DNA of 64,000 nucleotides from Stenotrophomonas maltophilia (GCF_004684085.1 NZ_SRHZ01000056.1:1-64000); one strand, 5' to 3'. Positions 17,964 through 28,326 are shown, counted from the stretch's first letter. Made by a program: numbers and translations. The notes: generated by a model from the sequence alone, not told the origin.

Positions 17964-19532
17964 TTACTTGCTGCCGCCGGCCATGGTGCCGGCAGCATCG
18001 ATCTCGGCCTGGGCGCGGGCGGCATACAGCGTGCCCGGCGGTGGCTGGCGGCTGAAGAAGGTATGCACGCCGTCCAGCACGGCACCGGCGATCTTGCGCT
18101 GGTAGGCCGGATCGATCAGGCGACGCTCTTCATCCGGGTTGGAGATGAACGCGGTTTCCACCAGCATCGCCGGCATGTCCGAAGTGCGCAGCACCGCGAA
18201 GTTGGCGCGCTCGATGTTCGGCTTGTGGTTGTTGCCGATCCGCTTCAGGCCACCCAGCACGTGGCCAGCCGCATCCTCGGACGCCTTCATGTAGCCGCTC
18301 TGGGCCAGGTCCAGCAGCACGTTGGCCAAGGTGCCCTCGGTCTGCTGCAGGCGCACGCCACCGACCAGGTCAGCGGCGTTTTCCTTGTCCGCCAGCCAGC
18401 GGGCGCGCTGCGAAGAGGCGCCCTTGGTCGACAGCACATATACCGACGAACCGGTGGCCGAGCGGTTCTCGGCCGCGTCGGCGTGGATCGAAATGAAGAT
18501 GTCGGCCTTGTTCGCACGCGCCTTCTGCGCGCGCATCGGCAGCGGAATGAACACATCGCTGTCGCGGGTCAGGTAGGCCTTCAGGCCCGGCGTCGCATTG
18601 ACCTGGCGAGCCAGTTCACGCGCTACGGCAAGGGTCACATCCTTCTCGCGCTTGCCGGTCGGTCCGATTGCGCCCGGATCCTGGCCGCCGTGACCGGGAT
18701 CGATCGCTACCACCAGATGACGCATGCCAGCCTGCATGCGGATGCGCGATGCATCGCTGGGCATGACCGGACGCGGCGGCACAACCGTCGTCTGTACCGG
18801 AGCCGGTGCGGGGGCCGCCGGTGGCGGGTTGGTCACTACCGCAGCCGTGCGCTGGCCAGCGAGGATCGCAGCCGGCGAGGATGAAGGCGTGCTGCTGGCG
18901 GTGGTACCGGCGGCAGCGACCTGGGCCGGTGCTGTGGACGGTGCCGGCGTCGGCGTAGCCGGTGTGGCAGCCGCCGCACTGGCCTGCTGTTGCACCTGTG
19001 CCGTCAGCAGTGCAGTGGCACGCGCGGCGTCGGAACGGGACTGCATGCTTTCAGCCGGCGTCGGCGCCGGTGCGGCGGCCGGTGCTGGCGGTGCAACGGT
19101 CGGCGTGGCCACCGGGCGGCTGGCGGCCACGGCCGGGCCATCCCCCGGCCATTCGATCACCAGCTTGGATTCATTGCCCTCGCGCTGCATCTGCGGGCGG
19201 AACGGTGCCACGGATTCAGCAAGGTCGAAAACGACACGGAAAGTGCCCGGTACCGGCTGTCCAGTGCGCACGGCCGTGACCACACCCTGCGCCGCCGGCA
19301 TCTTCAGGTTGCGAATGGCGCTGGAATCCGGGAAATCGACCACCAGCCGGTTCGGACCCGCCAACGACAAGGTCTTGTAGCCACCGCTGCCCACCAGCGA
19401 GATCTCGGCACGGGTGCCGGTGGCGCCCGTATTCAGCAGGACCTGGCGGACTTCGCCGGCCCACGCACTGACGCTCGCCAGACTCAGTCCGACGGCGGCA
19501 CAGATGGCAATGAGACGGTTCCCCGGGCGCAT
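17964..19532 (-). CDS. amiC: N-acetylmuramoyl-L-alanine amidase with AMIN domain (AmiC-like)
   Basis: 522-residue exported cell-wall hydrolase used in daughter-cell separation. Order: signal peptide (cleavage near VSAWAGE), AMIN domain (about 25-135), a long Ala/Pro/Thr-rich linker (about 140-265), and an Amidase_3 domain beginning VVAIDPGHGGQDPGAIG with zinc ligands His and Glu, then SIHADAAENR. No LysM domain is seen at the C-terminus. AmiB and AmiC are not cleanly separable here. It lies downstream of tsaE and the nnr gene on the same strand, a common arrangement. Confidence 0.9.
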   Translation of the reverse strand: MRPGNRLIAICAAVGLSLASVSAWAGEVRQVLLNTGATGTRAEISLVGSGGYKTLSLAGPNRLVVDFPDSSAIRNLKMPAAQGVVTAVRTGQPVPGTFRVVFDLAESVAPFRPQMQREGNESKLVIEWPGDGPAVAASRPVATPTVAPPAPAAAPAPTPAESMQSRSDAARATALLTAQVQQQASAAAATPATPTPAPSTAPAQVAAAGTTASSTPSSSPAAILAGQRTAAVVTNPPPAAPAPAPVQTTVVPPRPVMPSDASRIRMQAGMRHLVVAIDPGHGGQDPGAIGPTGKREKDVTLAVARELARQVNATPGLKAYLTRDSDVFIPLPMRAQKARANKADIFISIHADAAENRSATGSSVYVLSTKGASSQRARWLADKENAADLVGGVRLQQTEGTLANVLLDLAQSGYMKASEDAAGHVLGGLKRIGNNHKPNIERANFAVLRTSDMPAMLVETAFISNPDEERRLIDPAYQRKIAGAVLDGVHTFFSRQPPPGTLYAARAQAEIDAAGTMAGGSK

Positions 19533-19614
19533 GGCTCAGGATTCAATCACCGCGCTGAACGGAATGCAACACCTTTTTCCTTAATAATCCGTAACCTGCC
19601 GGTGTTTGTTCTCG

Positions 19615-20097
19615 TCAGCCGACAGAAATGGCCTGCAAGTCGCCTCCATCGGGAAGCCGTTCCAGCCATTCATGTCCTGCATCGCTGACCCCAGTGAGAC
19701 GAACGCGCCGCCCTTGCCCCTCGATTTCCAGGGCGACCACCAGGTCAGTGGGTGGCAGCGCGCCGGTACCCCGCTCGGGCCATTCGACCAGCCACAGCAC
19801 CGCACTACCCTCGTCCAGGCCGAGAAAATCCAGTTCACCGGCCTGACCGATGCGGTACAGGTCCAGGTGCCAGGCCTCACCGCCACTGGCCAGCGGATAG
19901 CGCTCGACCAGGGTATAGGTCGGGCTGCGGATCGCCCCCTGTACGCCCAACGCGCGCAGCAATGCGCGGGCGGTGGTGGACTTGCCGGCACCCAGGTCGC
20001 CGCGCAGTTCGATCAGCGCCTGCGGCGGCCGGGTCGCCGCCAGCCACTGCCCGAGCAGTTCAGTGGCATCGCTGTCGGCAAGGAAGAAATCAGTCAT
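19615..20097 (-). CDS. tsaE: tRNA t6A37 biosynthesis ATPase TsaE
   Basis: 160-residue P-loop ATPase that works with TsaB and TsaD to make N6-threonylcarbamoyladenosine at tRNA position 37. Walker A is GDLGAGKST near residue 33; the family motif SPTYTLVERY follows, then LDLYRI and LVEWPERG. Its ATG overlaps the stop codon of the upstream nnr gene (ATGA). The order nnr-tsaE-amidase is conserved in gammaproteobacteria. Confidence 0.94.
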   Translation of the reverse strand: MTDFFLADSDATELLGQWLAATRPPQALIELRGDLGAGKSTTARALLRALGVQGAIRSPTYTLVERYPLASGGEAWHLDLYRIGQAGELDFLGLDEGSAVLWLVEWPERGTGALPPTDLVVALEIEGQGRRVRLTGVSDAGHEWLERLPDGGDLQAISVG

Positions 20098-21578
20098 GGA
20101 GAAAGTTCCGGGTTGGCCAGTCGCCGCAACGGCGCCAGCAGATCTGTAGGAAGCAGGCCGCGCATTCCATCGCCGGCAGCGACGTCGCCGGCGAGCGCAT
20201 GCAGCAGCGCGCCAGCGGCGGCGGCGTCGAAAGCGGTCAGGCCTTGCGCGCGCAGGCTGGCGATGATGCCGGTCAGCAGGTCACCCATGCCACCAACGGC
20301 CATGCCGGGATTGCCGGCGGCAATCAGTCGTGGCCGCTGCCCAGGCGCAGCGACGATGCTGCCGGCCCCTTTCAGCACCACCACCGCGTGGAAACGTTCG
20401 GCCAGCGCCTGTGCACAGGTGTAGCGGTCAGCCTGGATGTCAGACGTGCTGCAGCCGAGCAGGCGCGCGGCCTCGCCCGGATGCGGAGTGAGGATGGCGT
20501 CCGGCAGCGCACGCGGATCCTGCGCCAGCAGGTTCAGGGCATCGGCGTCGACCACCAGCGGCCTGGCACTGGCCAGCACCCGCATAAACAGCGCGCGTGC
20601 CCACTCGTCCTGGCCCAGGCCGGGGCCGATCGCTACCACTTTGGCCTTGTCCAGCAGTGCCGGCAGCACATCGCCATCTTCCAGCGCGTGAGTCATCGCC
20701 TCCGGCAGGCGCGCCAGCATCGGGCCGACATGGTCGCGGCGGGTGCCGAGGCTGATCAGGCCCGCGCCCGCCCGAAGCGCCGCTTCGGCTGCCATTGCGA
20801 TGGCGCCGCCGCTGCCGTGGTTGCCGCCCACGCACAGCACGTGCCCGGATTCGCCCTTGTGGGTATTGGCGCGGCGCGGCGGCAGCAGGGCCGGCAAGCG
20901 AGCCTGGGTCCAGTGCTCTGCGGCGGGTGACACGCCCTGCCATGCGGCCGCGGGTAGCTGCAGCGGCGCCAGCGCCTTCTGGCCGCAATGATCCAGCGCA
21001 TCGCCGGTATACAGCCCGCGATGCGGCACGATGAACTGCAGGGTCAAAGCGGCCTTCACCGCCACGCCCGGTACGGCACCGCGATCGGCATCGACGCCAC
21101 TGGGGACGTCCAGCGCCAATACCGGTGCCGCCTGCGCATTGAGCGCGACAATCAGCGCCTGCGCCACGCCTTCCGGCGCGCGATCGAAGCCCAGACCGAA
21201 CAGGGCATCAACCCAGATATCGGCCTCGGGCAGCACGCCGTCGAAATCGGTGATGGTGCCGCCGCCGGACGTGAATTCCGATGCTGCACGCTGTGCCAGC
21301 ACGGTTGACGGCGACTTTCCCGGCAAGGCGATCACCATCACCTCGCGCCCGGCCCGCAGCGCGTGACGAGCCAGCACATGGCCATCGCCGCCGTTGTTGC
21401 CCGCACCGACCACCACGCCGATCCGCTGTGCCTGCGGCCAATGCTGCAGCAGGCACTGCCAGGCGGCCTGGCCGGCCTGCGCCATCAGGCCCCTACCGCC
21501 CTCGGCGGCCAGCACCGAGGCCTGCGCATCGAGCGCACGCGCGGCAGCGGAATCGAACAGATCGGCAAGGTTGGCCAT
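20094..21578 (-). CDS. nnr: Bifunctional NAD(P)H-hydrate epimerase / ADP-dependent dehydratase
   Basis: 494-residue fusion that repairs hydrated NAD(P)H. The N-terminal epimerase domain carries GAGNNGGDG (about residue 58) and DALFGLGFDR; the C-terminal kinase-like dehydratase domain carries HKGESGHVLCVGGN, IGPGLGQDEWA and the ATP/catalytic motif AVGGMGDLLTG. The length is as expected for the fused YjeF form. It ends in a 4-bp overlap with tsaE and is divergent from queG. Confidence 0.94.
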   Translation of the reverse strand: MANLADLFDSAAARALDAQASVLAAEGGRGLMAQAGQAAWQCLLQHWPQAQRIGVVVGAGNNGGDGHVLARHALRAGREVMVIALPGKSPSTVLAQRAASEFTSGGGTITDFDGVLPEADIWVDALFGLGFDRAPEGVAQALIVALNAQAAPVLALDVPSGVDADRGAVPGVAVKAALTLQFIVPHRGLYTGDALDHCGQKALAPLQLPAAAWQGVSPAAEHWTQARLPALLPPRRANTHKGESGHVLCVGGNHGSGGAIAMAAEAALRAGAGLISLGTRRDHVGPMLARLPEAMTHALEDGDVLPALLDKAKVVAIGPGLGQDEWARALFMRVLASARPLVVDADALNLLAQDPRALPDAILTPHPGEAARLLGCSTSDIQADRYTCAQALAERFHAVVVLKGAGSIVAAPGQRPRLIAAGNPGMAVGGMGDLLTGIIASLRAQGLTAFDAAAAGALLHALAGDVAAGDGMRGLLPTDLLAPLRRLANPELSP

Positions 21579-21601
21579 GCGGGGATTTTATACTGGTGCA
21601 C

Positions 21602-22672
21602 ATGTCCCCCGTCCCCACCCCTGTCGATCCGGCCCAGGCCGTACAGCGCATCCGCGAACTGGCCCGTGCGCATGGCTTCCAGCGCTGTGGCATTGCCGGC
21701 ATCGAGCTGGGCGAGGATGAGGCGCACCTGGCCGACTGGCTGGGCCAGGGCCTGTACGGCACGATGGACTGGATGGCGCGCCACGGCACCCTGCGCGCGC
21801 GCCCGGCCGAGCTGCTGCCCGGCACCGTGCGGGTGATCTCGGTGGGCATGGACTACAGCCACAAGGACGACACCGAAGCCTGGGCAACCCTGGCCGACCC
21901 CGGCCGCGCCTACGTGGCCCGTTACGCCTTGGGCCGCGACTACCACAAGCTGATGCGCAACCGCCTGCAGAAGCTGGCCACGCAGATCAACGATGAAGTG
22001 GCACCGCTGGGTTACCGCGTGTTCGTCGATTCGGCCCCCGTGCTGGAACGCGCACTGGCCCGCAATGCCGGTCTCGGCTGGATCGGCAAGCACACCTGCC
22101 TGATCGACCGCCATGGTGGCTCCTGGTTCTTCATCGGCGAGATCTACATCGACATCCCGCTGCCGATCGATGCACCGGCTACAGCACACTGCGGTACCTG
22201 CACGCGCTGCATCGATGTCTGCCCGACCCAGGCCATCACCGGCCCGCAGCGGCTGGACGCGCGGCGCTGTATTTCCTACCTGACCATCGAGCACGACGGT
22301 GCCATCCCCGAAGACATGCGGCCGTTGATCGGCAACCGCATCTACGGCTGTGACGACTGCCAGCTGGTCTGCCCCTGGAACAAGTTCGCCAAGCGTACCG
22401 ACGAAGCCGATTTCCGCGCGCGCAACAACCTCGATACCGCGCGGCTGGACCAGCTGTTCGCCTGGGATGAAGGCGAGTTCCTGCGCCGTACCGAAGGCAG
22501 CCCGATCCGGCGCAGCGGCCATGAGCGCTGGCTGCGCAACATCGCCGTGGCACTGGGCAATGCACCGACCTCGGCCGAAGCGTTGGCCGCGCTGCAGACC
22601 CGCGTCGATGATCCCTCGCCGCTGCTGCGCGAGCACGTGCAGTGGGCGCTGGGCCAGCACACGGCGCGCTGA
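21602..22672 (+). CDS. queG: Epoxyqueuosine reductase
   Basis: 356-residue cobalamin- and iron-sulfur-dependent enzyme for the last step of queuosine synthesis in tRNA. Two 4Fe-4S motifs are visible, [13 protein letters not shown] and [10 protein letters not shown]; upstream are the DUF1730 domain and [16 protein letters not shown]-like C-terminal part is present. ATG at 21602 gives the expected N-terminus; it lies 24 bp from the divergent nnr start. gluQ at 11.6 kb uses queuosine-modified tRNA-Asp. Confidence 0.95.
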   Translation: MSPVPTPVDPAQAVQRIRELARAHGFQRCGIAGIELGEDEAHLADWLGQGLYGTMDWMARHGTLRARPAELLPGTVRVISVGMDYSHKDDTEAWATLADPGRAYVARYALGRDYHKLMRNRLQKLATQINDEVAPLGYRVFVDSAPVLERALARNAGLGWIGKHTCLIDRHGGSWFFIGEIYIDIPLPIDAPATAHCGTCTRCIDVCPTQAITGPQRLDARRCISYLTIEHDGAIPEDMRPLIGNRIYGCDDCQLVCPWNKFAKRTDEADFRARNNLDTARLDQLFAWDEGEFLRRTEGSPIRRSGHERWLRNIAVALGNAPTSAEALAALQTRVDDPSPLLREHVQWALGQHTAR

Positions 22673-22716
22673 CGTGCGATCCTGAGCTCCCGTTCCGCCC
22701 GCAGCACGCCGTTCCC

Positions 22717-24048
22717 ATGCAGCCACGCAACAACGACATCCTCACCCCCAGCCAGCTCAACACCCTGGCCCGCGACCTGCTGGAAGGCAGCTTCCCGGCG
22801 ATCTGGGTCGAGGCCGAGCTGGGCAGCGTGGCGCGTCCTTCCTCCGGGCACCTCTACTTCACGCTCAAGGACGCGCGCGCGCAGTTGCGTGCGGCGATGT
22901 TCCGGATGAAGGCGCAGTACCTGAAGTTCGTGCCGCGCGAAGGCATGCGCGTGCTGGTGCGTGGCAAGGTGACCCTGTACGACGCCCGTGGCGAGTACCA
23001 GATGGTGCTGGACCACATGGAAGAAGCCGGCGAAGGTGCACTGCGCCGCGCCTTCGAGGAGCTGAAGGCACGCCTGGAGGCCGAGGGTCTGTTCGACCCG
23101 GCGCGCAAGCGGCCGATGCCGGCGCATGTGCAGCGCCTGGCGGTGATCACCTCGCCCACGGGTGCTGCCGTGCGCGACGTACTGAGCGTGCTTGGCCGCC
23201 GCTTCCCGCTGCTGGAAGTGGACCTGCTGCCGACCCTGGTACAGGGCAGCAGCGCTGCCGCACAGATTACCCGGCTGTTGCAGGCCGCCGATGCCAGCGG
23301 CCGCTACGACGTGATCCTGTTGACGCGCGGTGGCGGGTCACTGGAAGACCTGTGGGCGTTCAACGATGAAGCACTGGCCCGTGCGATCGCTGCCAGTCGC
23401 ACCCCGGTGGTGTCGGCGGTGGGCCATGAGACGGACTTCAGCCTCAGCGATTTTGCCGCCGACCTGCGCGCGCCAACGCCATCGGTGGCGGCCGAACTAC
23501 TGGTTCCGGACCAGCGCGAACTGGCGCTGCGCCTGCGCCGCACGGCCGCGCGCATGGTGCAGCTGCAACGGCATGCGATGCAGCAGGCGATGCAGCGCGC
23601 CGACCGCGCCCTGTTGCGCCTGAACGCCCAGAGCCCGCAGGCGCGACTGGATCTGCTGCGTCGACGCCAGCTCGATCTGGGCCGGCGCCTGCATGCCGCG
23701 TTCAACCAGCAGCAGGAGCGCCGTGCTGCGCGCCTGCGCCATGCCGCGGCGATCCTGCGCGGGCACCATCCGCAGCGCCAGCTCGACGCGATGCAGCGCC
23801 GCCTGGCTGCCCTGCGCGGGCGGCCGCAGGCGGCCATGCAGCGCCGACTGGACCGCGATGCGCTGCGCCTGCGCGGACTGGCACGTTCGCTGGAAGCGGT
23901 CAGCCCGTTGGCGACCGTGGCCCGTGGCTACAGCATCCTTACCCGCAGTGACGATGGCACGCTGGTTCGCCAGATCGATCAGGTACAGCCCGGTGACGCA
24001 CTGCAGGCCCGCGTTGGCGATGGCGTGATCGACGTGCAGGTCAAGTAG
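22717..24048 (+). CDS. xseA: Exodeoxyribonuclease VII large subunit
   Basis: 443 residues. N-terminal OB fold ([24 protein letters not shown]), catalytic core with [31 protein letters not shown] and [12 protein letters not shown], then an Arg/Gln-rich coiled-coil C-terminus ending in [13 protein letters not shown]. It degrades single-stranded DNA with XseB, which is not in the window. The start at 22717 fits family length. Confidence 0.95.
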   Translation: MQPRNNDILTPSQLNTLARDLLEGSFPAIWVEAELGSVARPSSGHLYFTLKDARAQLRAAMFRMKAQYLKFVPREGMRVLVRGKVTLYDARGEYQMVLDHMEEAGEGALRRAFEELKARLEAEGLFDPARKRPMPAHVQRLAVITSPTGAAVRDVLSVLGRRFPLLEVDLLPTLVQGSSAAAQITRLLQAADASGRYDVILLTRGGGSLEDLWAFNDEALARAIAASRTPVVSAVGHETDFSLSDFAADLRAPTPSVAAELLVPDQRELALRLRRTAARMVQLQRHAMQQAMQRADRALLRLNAQSPQARLDLLRRRQLDLGRRLHAAFNQQQERRAARLRHAAAILRGHHPQRQLDAMQRRLAALRGRPQAAMQRRLDRDALRLRGLARSLEAVSPLATVARGYSILTRSDDGTLVRQIDQVQPGDALQARVGDGVIDVQVK

Positions 24049-24049
24049 A

Positions 24050-24233
24050 GGGTTGTTCGGCAGGCCTGCGCCCAGTTTCCCGCTGGCCGGTAGATCCACG
24101 CCATGCGTGGATGAATCTCCATCGAAATCGAATACTTCGAACTGAGATCGAAAAGCATCCACGCATGGCGTGGATCTACTGCAGATCGCGGAGATCTGTC
24201 GAAGGTGGTGGGGTGCAGCCTGCCGAACAACCC
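24050..24233. repeat. Nested inverted repeats between convergent xseA and the M48 protease gene
   Basis: Outer pair: a perfect 16-bp inverted repeat, GGGTTGTTCGGCAGGC at 24050-24065 and its complement at 24218-24233. Inner pair: CCACGC-class SMAG palindromes at 24090-24113 (direct) and 24156-24179 (inverted). The xseA TAG stop lies one base outside the left outer arm and the M48 TAG stop starts on the last base of the right arm, so the structure exactly fills the intergenic gap. It may act as a two-way transcript end. Confidence 0.9.
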
Positions 24234-25129
24234 TACTTTGCCTGCTCGCAGAACGTCTGCCGGTACTCGAGCGCCTTCGGCATCAGCGCCTGCAGGTTCT
24301 GGATGCGGGTGCCCGGATTGGGGTGGGTCGAGGAAAACTCCGGCGGCGACTGGCCACCGCTGGCCTGGCCCATGCGTTGCCACAGCGGCACTGCCTCGCG
24401 CGGATCGAAGCAGGCCGCCGCCGCCAGCATCAGCCCCACTTCGTCAGCCTGGGTCTCGTGGCTGCGCGCGTACGGCAGCAGGTAGCCGTAGCCCATCGCC
24501 GACATCATCATCTGTTGTTGCTGGGCGTCCATGCCGCTGGCAGCGCCGGCCACCTGCCCAATCTGGGTCAGCTTCTGCTGGGCCATGCGCTGTGCACCAT
24601 GCCGCAACAGCGCATGGGCGATTTCATGGCCCATCACCACCGCCATCGCATCGCGGGTGCGCGCCACCGGCACCAGGCCGGTGTAGACCGCCATCTTGCC
24701 GCCCGGCAGGCAGAACGCATTGGCCTGCTCGGAGGGAATCACGTTCACTTCCCACTGGAAATCCCGCGCGAAATGCGCCGGCTGCACGCCATGCTCCTGC
24801 GCCAGCGCGGTCTCCACCACATCGACCTTGGCGATCAGCCGCTGGGCGATGTCACGCACATCGCGCGCGATCGGCGCATTCGGGTCCATCGGCCGTTCCT
24901 GCGACAGGATCTGCTGGTAGGCCTGCAGCCCCAGCGCGGTCTCCTGGCGCGCATCCAGGCTGCTGTCGATCATCACCTTCTCGCCGGTGTAGGGATCGAC
25001 CGTTCGATTGGAAAACCAGTAGAACGCGGCGTAGCCGGCGGCCAGCAGCAGCACCCACCAACGGATGTTGCCGAAGAGGCCGCGCCGCTGCGGGCCCTGC
25101 GGCGAGCGGGAGAAGGGATCGTTGCTCAT
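24233..25129 (-). CDS. M48 family periplasmic metalloprotease
   Basis: 298 residues with an N-terminal membrane anchor (WWVLLLAAGYAAFYWF, about 24-39). The zinc site is in VVMGHEIAHALLRHGAQRM, with the third ligand in ETQADEVGL. The fold is like E. coli LoiP/YcaL and BepA-N. The substrate pocket segment NAFCLPGGKMAVYTGL is typical. Start 25129 was chosen because the anchor follows directly; the open frame upstream has no coding character. It is 88 bp downstream of the SUMF1-domain lipoprotein gene. Confidence 0.88.
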   Translation of the reverse strand: MSNDPFSRSPQGPQRRGLFGNIRWWVLLLAAGYAAFYWFSNRTVDPYTGEKVMIDSSLDARQETALGLQAYQQILSQERPMDPNAPIARDVRDIAQRLIAKVDVVETALAQEHGVQPAHFARDFQWEVNVIPSEQANAFCLPGGKMAVYTGLVPVARTRDAMAVVMGHEIAHALLRHGAQRMAQQKLTQIGQVAGAASGMDAQQQQMMMSAMGYGYLLPYARSHETQADEVGLMLAAAACFDPREAVPLWQRMGQASGGQSPPEFSSTHPNPGTRIQNLQALMPKALEYRQTFCEQAK

Positions 25130-25217
25130 TGGGAGATCTTCCAGCAGCCCCGCCGGCCGGCAGGTACGGCGCAATCTTAGTGCGCCGATGTCCGTCGCGG
25201 GTGAAGCCGGATGCCGA

Positions 25218-27104
25218 TCAGATGCCCCGCACCAGGCGGAAGCCGATACGAGCGTTGGTGGTGTCAGAGTCCTGCGATTGCCGCCAGGCGGCGCGGGTCT
25301 GCTCCGGCGCGTTGGCCCAGTTGCCGCCACGGATTACGCGTGCCCGGCAGCCCGGGTTGAACCAGGCCGCGCCATCGGAGGGTGCACGCCGGTAGCTGGC
25401 ATGCCAGCAATCGGCCACCCACTCGCTGAGATTGCCGCCCATGTCGTGCAGGCCGAACGCATTGGCCCGGAAGCTGGCCACCGGTGCCGGTCCCCACCAG
25501 CCGTCGCCATAGCCGACGAAGGCGTTGTGCCAGTGTCGCCCGGACGGCGACACGTCCTTGCTGCCGGTGAAGTTGCCGCTGCCCGGCGGCGGTATGCCGG
25601 CATCGCCCCACGGATAGCGGCCGCTGCTGCCGCCACGCAGCGCGTACTCGAACTCAGCCTCACTGGGCAGCCGATAGCTGCGGCCGGTCTGCTCGGACAA
25701 CCATGCCGCATAGTTCTCGGCATCGCGGATGCTGACGTGCATCACCGGCGAATTGGCCATCGCGCGGCCACCGTCGTAGTCCGAACGCCAGTCCACGCCG
25801 CTACGGCGGATGAAATTGCCGCTGCGCTCGTCATAGACCACCGAATGGCCGCGACGGGTCGCGCGTGGCCGCGCGTTGGTCGCCTTCACGTAGCGCTCGA
25901 AATCGCCCACTGTGACCTCGGTGATCGCCATCGCGAAGCCGCGATCGAAACGCACGTAATGCGAGGGCCGCTCGGAATCAGCGGAGCCCGGCTCCGCATC
26001 ACCGGCGCCCATCTGGAAACCGCCATGCGGGACCACCACCATCTGCGGACCGCGCCCCCCGTCACGCATCGCATCGCTGAACACCTGGCCCGGACGGAAA
26101 CTACCGTAGTGCGTGGCCAGGTCGATGCGCTCACGCAGCTGGGCCACCACCGTGTCACCCGGCAGGGCGATGCGCAGGGCTTCGCCCAGCTTCTCGCGCG
26201 CCGGCTTCAGGCCCTGCGGCGTGGTCAGGTCACGCAGGCCATCGTCACGCAGCTGCAGCAGCACAGCCGCGCGGATCTGCTCGATGCGCTCGAACGCATC
26301 GGCGATGGTCGGCGACGAGTCGCGGACCTTGCTGGCCTCGGCCAGCCAGGTGCCGGCGCTGGCGAAATCACGTGCGCGCGCAGCCTCCTCGGCGCGGCGG
26401 ATCAGCCCGCTCTCGGCTGCCGCCAGCCCCTGCCGCGCACGGCTGTTGTGTTCGTCCAGCGCCAGCGCCTCACGGAAATTTCCAATGGCACCGTCACCGT
26501 CCTCGCCAATCCGGTCGGCGCGCAGATCGTCTTCGCCGGCACGGTTGTAGGCCACCACGCGCTGCGCGTTTTCGACCCGGCCCTGCAGCGCACGCACCTT
26601 CTCGTCCTTGGGCGACAGGGTCAGCAGCACCAGCGCCTGGCGGCTGGCTTCTGCCAATGCCTCGCGCTGCTTCAGCGGCCGCACCAGCAGCGCATCGGCC
26701 TGCTGCTGCAGACGCTGTCGGGCGCGCTGCAGGCCCAGTCGCGCCTGGCGGTCATCCGGATCTTCTTCCTGAACGGCCAGCCACAGTGGGATGGCCGCGT
26801 CGGCATCCTCGAACAACCGGCCATCGCCGTACGCCTGCGCGGCGGCACGCCGCAACTGCGCCAGGCTGCGGCCCTGCCGGTCCACCCGTGGTGGCGTCCA
26901 CTGCTGCACGTCCTCGGCGGCATCCTCGCCGGCGATGGTCACCCTGCCCCGGGCCGCCTGCGGGCTGTCATCGGCGCCCTTGTCCGCGGCCGCACCCACG
27001 CCATCGCCAGCTGCCCGGTCCGCCGCCGCGGGGGGCGACGGCGTGCAACCGGCCAGGGCCACGACCAGGGCGGTGCACAGCACGGACGACAGCGGAAAAC
27101 GCAA
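25218..27104 (-). CDS. SUMF1/FGE-domain lipoprotein lacking formylglycine-forming cysteines
   Basis: 628 residues: lipoprotein signal (LVVALAGC near residue 20), a 300-residue helical region with TPR-like repeats, then a formylglycine-generating-enzyme-like domain from about 345 (GGFQMGAGDAEPG, MPV-like SPVMHVSIRDAENYAAWLSE, RLPSEAEFEYALRGG, FGLHDMGGNLSEWVADC, RGGNWANAPEQTRAAWR, IGFRLVRG). True FGE has two active-site Cys after the GG[NS]W segment; here that stretch has none, so sulfatase activation is unlikely. A binding or scaffold role at the inner face of the outer membrane is possible. Confidence 0.85.
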   Translation of the reverse strand: MRFPLSSVLCTALVVALAGCTPSPPAAADRAAGDGVGAAADKGADDSPQAARGRVTIAGEDAAEDVQQWTPPRVDRQGRSLAQLRRAAAQAYGDGRLFEDADAAIPLWLAVQEEDPDDRQARLGLQRARQRLQQQADALLVRPLKQREALAEASRQALVLLTLSPKDEKVRALQGRVENAQRVVAYNRAGEDDLRADRIGEDGDGAIGNFREALALDEHNSRARQGLAAAESGLIRRAEEAARARDFASAGTWLAEASKVRDSSPTIADAFERIEQIRAAVLLQLRDDGLRDLTTPQGLKPAREKLGEALRIALPGDTVVAQLRERIDLATHYGSFRPGQVFSDAMRDGGRGPQMVVVPHGGFQMGAGDAEPGSADSERPSHYVRFDRGFAMAITEVTVGDFERYVKATNARPRATRRGHSVVYDERSGNFIRRSGVDWRSDYDGGRAMANSPVMHVSIRDAENYAAWLSEQTGRSYRLPSEAEFEYALRGGSSGRYPWGDAGIPPPGSGNFTGSKDVSPSGRHWHNAFVGYGDGWWGPAPVASFRANAFGLHDMGGNLSEWVADCWHASYRRAPSDGAAWFNPGCRARVIRGGNWANAPEQTRAAWRQSQDSDTTNARIGFRLVRGI

Positions 27105-27188
27105 GCGGGATCTCCTTCGGCACGGACGCGGACCGACGTTAGGCTATTCTCCCCTGCCTGAGCAAACCCGAGTAGTAGGCCCTGACCC

Positions 27189-28271
27189 GTGGCAATCTGG
27201 ATCACCACCCCCGACGAGCTGGATGCGTACTTCCAGCAGCGCCCCTCCCGCATCGGCCTGGACACCGAATTCATCCGTGAACGCACCTTCTGGCCGCAGC
27301 TGGCCCTGGTACAGATGGCGGTCGGCCAGGACATCCTGCTGATCGACCCGCTGATTCCCGGCATGACCGAGGCGCTGGCGCCGTGGCTGGCCGATGAATC
27401 GATCATCAAGGTAATGCACAGCGCCAGCGAAGACCTGGTCGCCTTCAAGTGGGCGTGCGGCGTGCTGCCGCGTCCGCTGTTCGACACCCAGATTGGCGCG
27501 GCGCTGGCCGGCATCGGTGGCGGCATGGGCTACCAGAAGCTGGTCGCGGAAATCACCGGCGTGGCGCTGGCCAAGGGCGAGACCCGCTCGGACTGGATGC
27601 GCCGGCCGCTGTCGGAGTCTCAACTGCAGTACGCCGCAGACGATGTCGAGCACCTGTTCGCGATGCATGACGCCATCGACGCCAAGCTGCAGGCTCTGGG
27701 CCGCCAGCAGTGGCTGCACGACGACGGCGAGCGCCTGCTGGCCAGCGTCGCCAACGACGAGGACCGCTGGCCGCACCTGGCGATGCGCTCGGCGCAGTTC
27801 CTTGATGCCGCCTCCCAGCACCGTCTGCTGCGCCTGCTGCGCTGGCGTGATGTGCAGGCGCGCAGCAGCGACCGCCCGCGCAGCTGGATCCTGGACAACG
27901 AACTGGCCGCCACCCTGGCGCGCACGCCACCGGCCAATGCCGCCGCGCTGGGTGCGTTGTTCGAACAGTTCCCGAAGGCACCGCGCAAGCTGGCGGATGC
28001 GGTGTGGCAGGCACTGGATACGCCGCTGGCCGATGAGGCCGAGGCACCGCTGGCGCTGCCCGCCAACGACAGCAACAAGCAGGCACTGAAGAAGCTGCAG
28101 GACGCGGTCGCCGAGCGCAGCCGCGAACTGGGCCTGCCGGATGGCGTGCTGGCCTCGCGCAAGCACCTGGAAAGCTATCTGGAACGTCGTCAGTGGCCCG
28201 CTGCACTGGCCGGCTGGCGCCAGCAGGAGCTGGAACCGCGACTGCAGGCCCTGCTGCCCGCGAAGAAGTAA
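27189..28271 (+). CDS. rnd: Ribonuclease D
   Basis: 360-residue 3'-to-5' exoribonuclease that trims tRNA precursors. The DEDD residues are visible in IGLDTEFIRE, MHSASEDLVAF, and YAADDVEHLFAMHD, followed by an HRDC domain (about 205-290). The start codon is GTG at 27189 (GTG GCA ATC TGG), giving the family N-terminus. It is divergent from the SUMF1-domain lipoprotein gene. Confidence 0.94.
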   Translation: MAIWITTPDELDAYFQQRPSRIGLDTEFIRERTFWPQLALVQMAVGQDILLIDPLIPGMTEALAPWLADESIIKVMHSASEDLVAFKWACGVLPRPLFDTQIGAALAGIGGGMGYQKLVAEITGVALAKGETRSDWMRRPLSESQLQYAADDVEHLFAMHDAIDAKLQALGRQQWLHDDGERLLASVANDEDRWPHLAMRSAQFLDAASQHRLLRLLRWRDVQARSSDRPRSWILDNELAATLARTPPANAAALGALFEQFPKAPRKLADAVWQALDTPLADEAEAPLALPANDSNKQALKKLQDAVAERSRELGLPDGVLASRKHLESYLERRQWPAALAGWRQQELEPRLQALLPAKK

Positions 28272-28326
28272 CCACATCGGCCGCCCCCGGGGCGGTCCTG
28301 TCGCTGCTCAACAAGGACGTTGCCGC

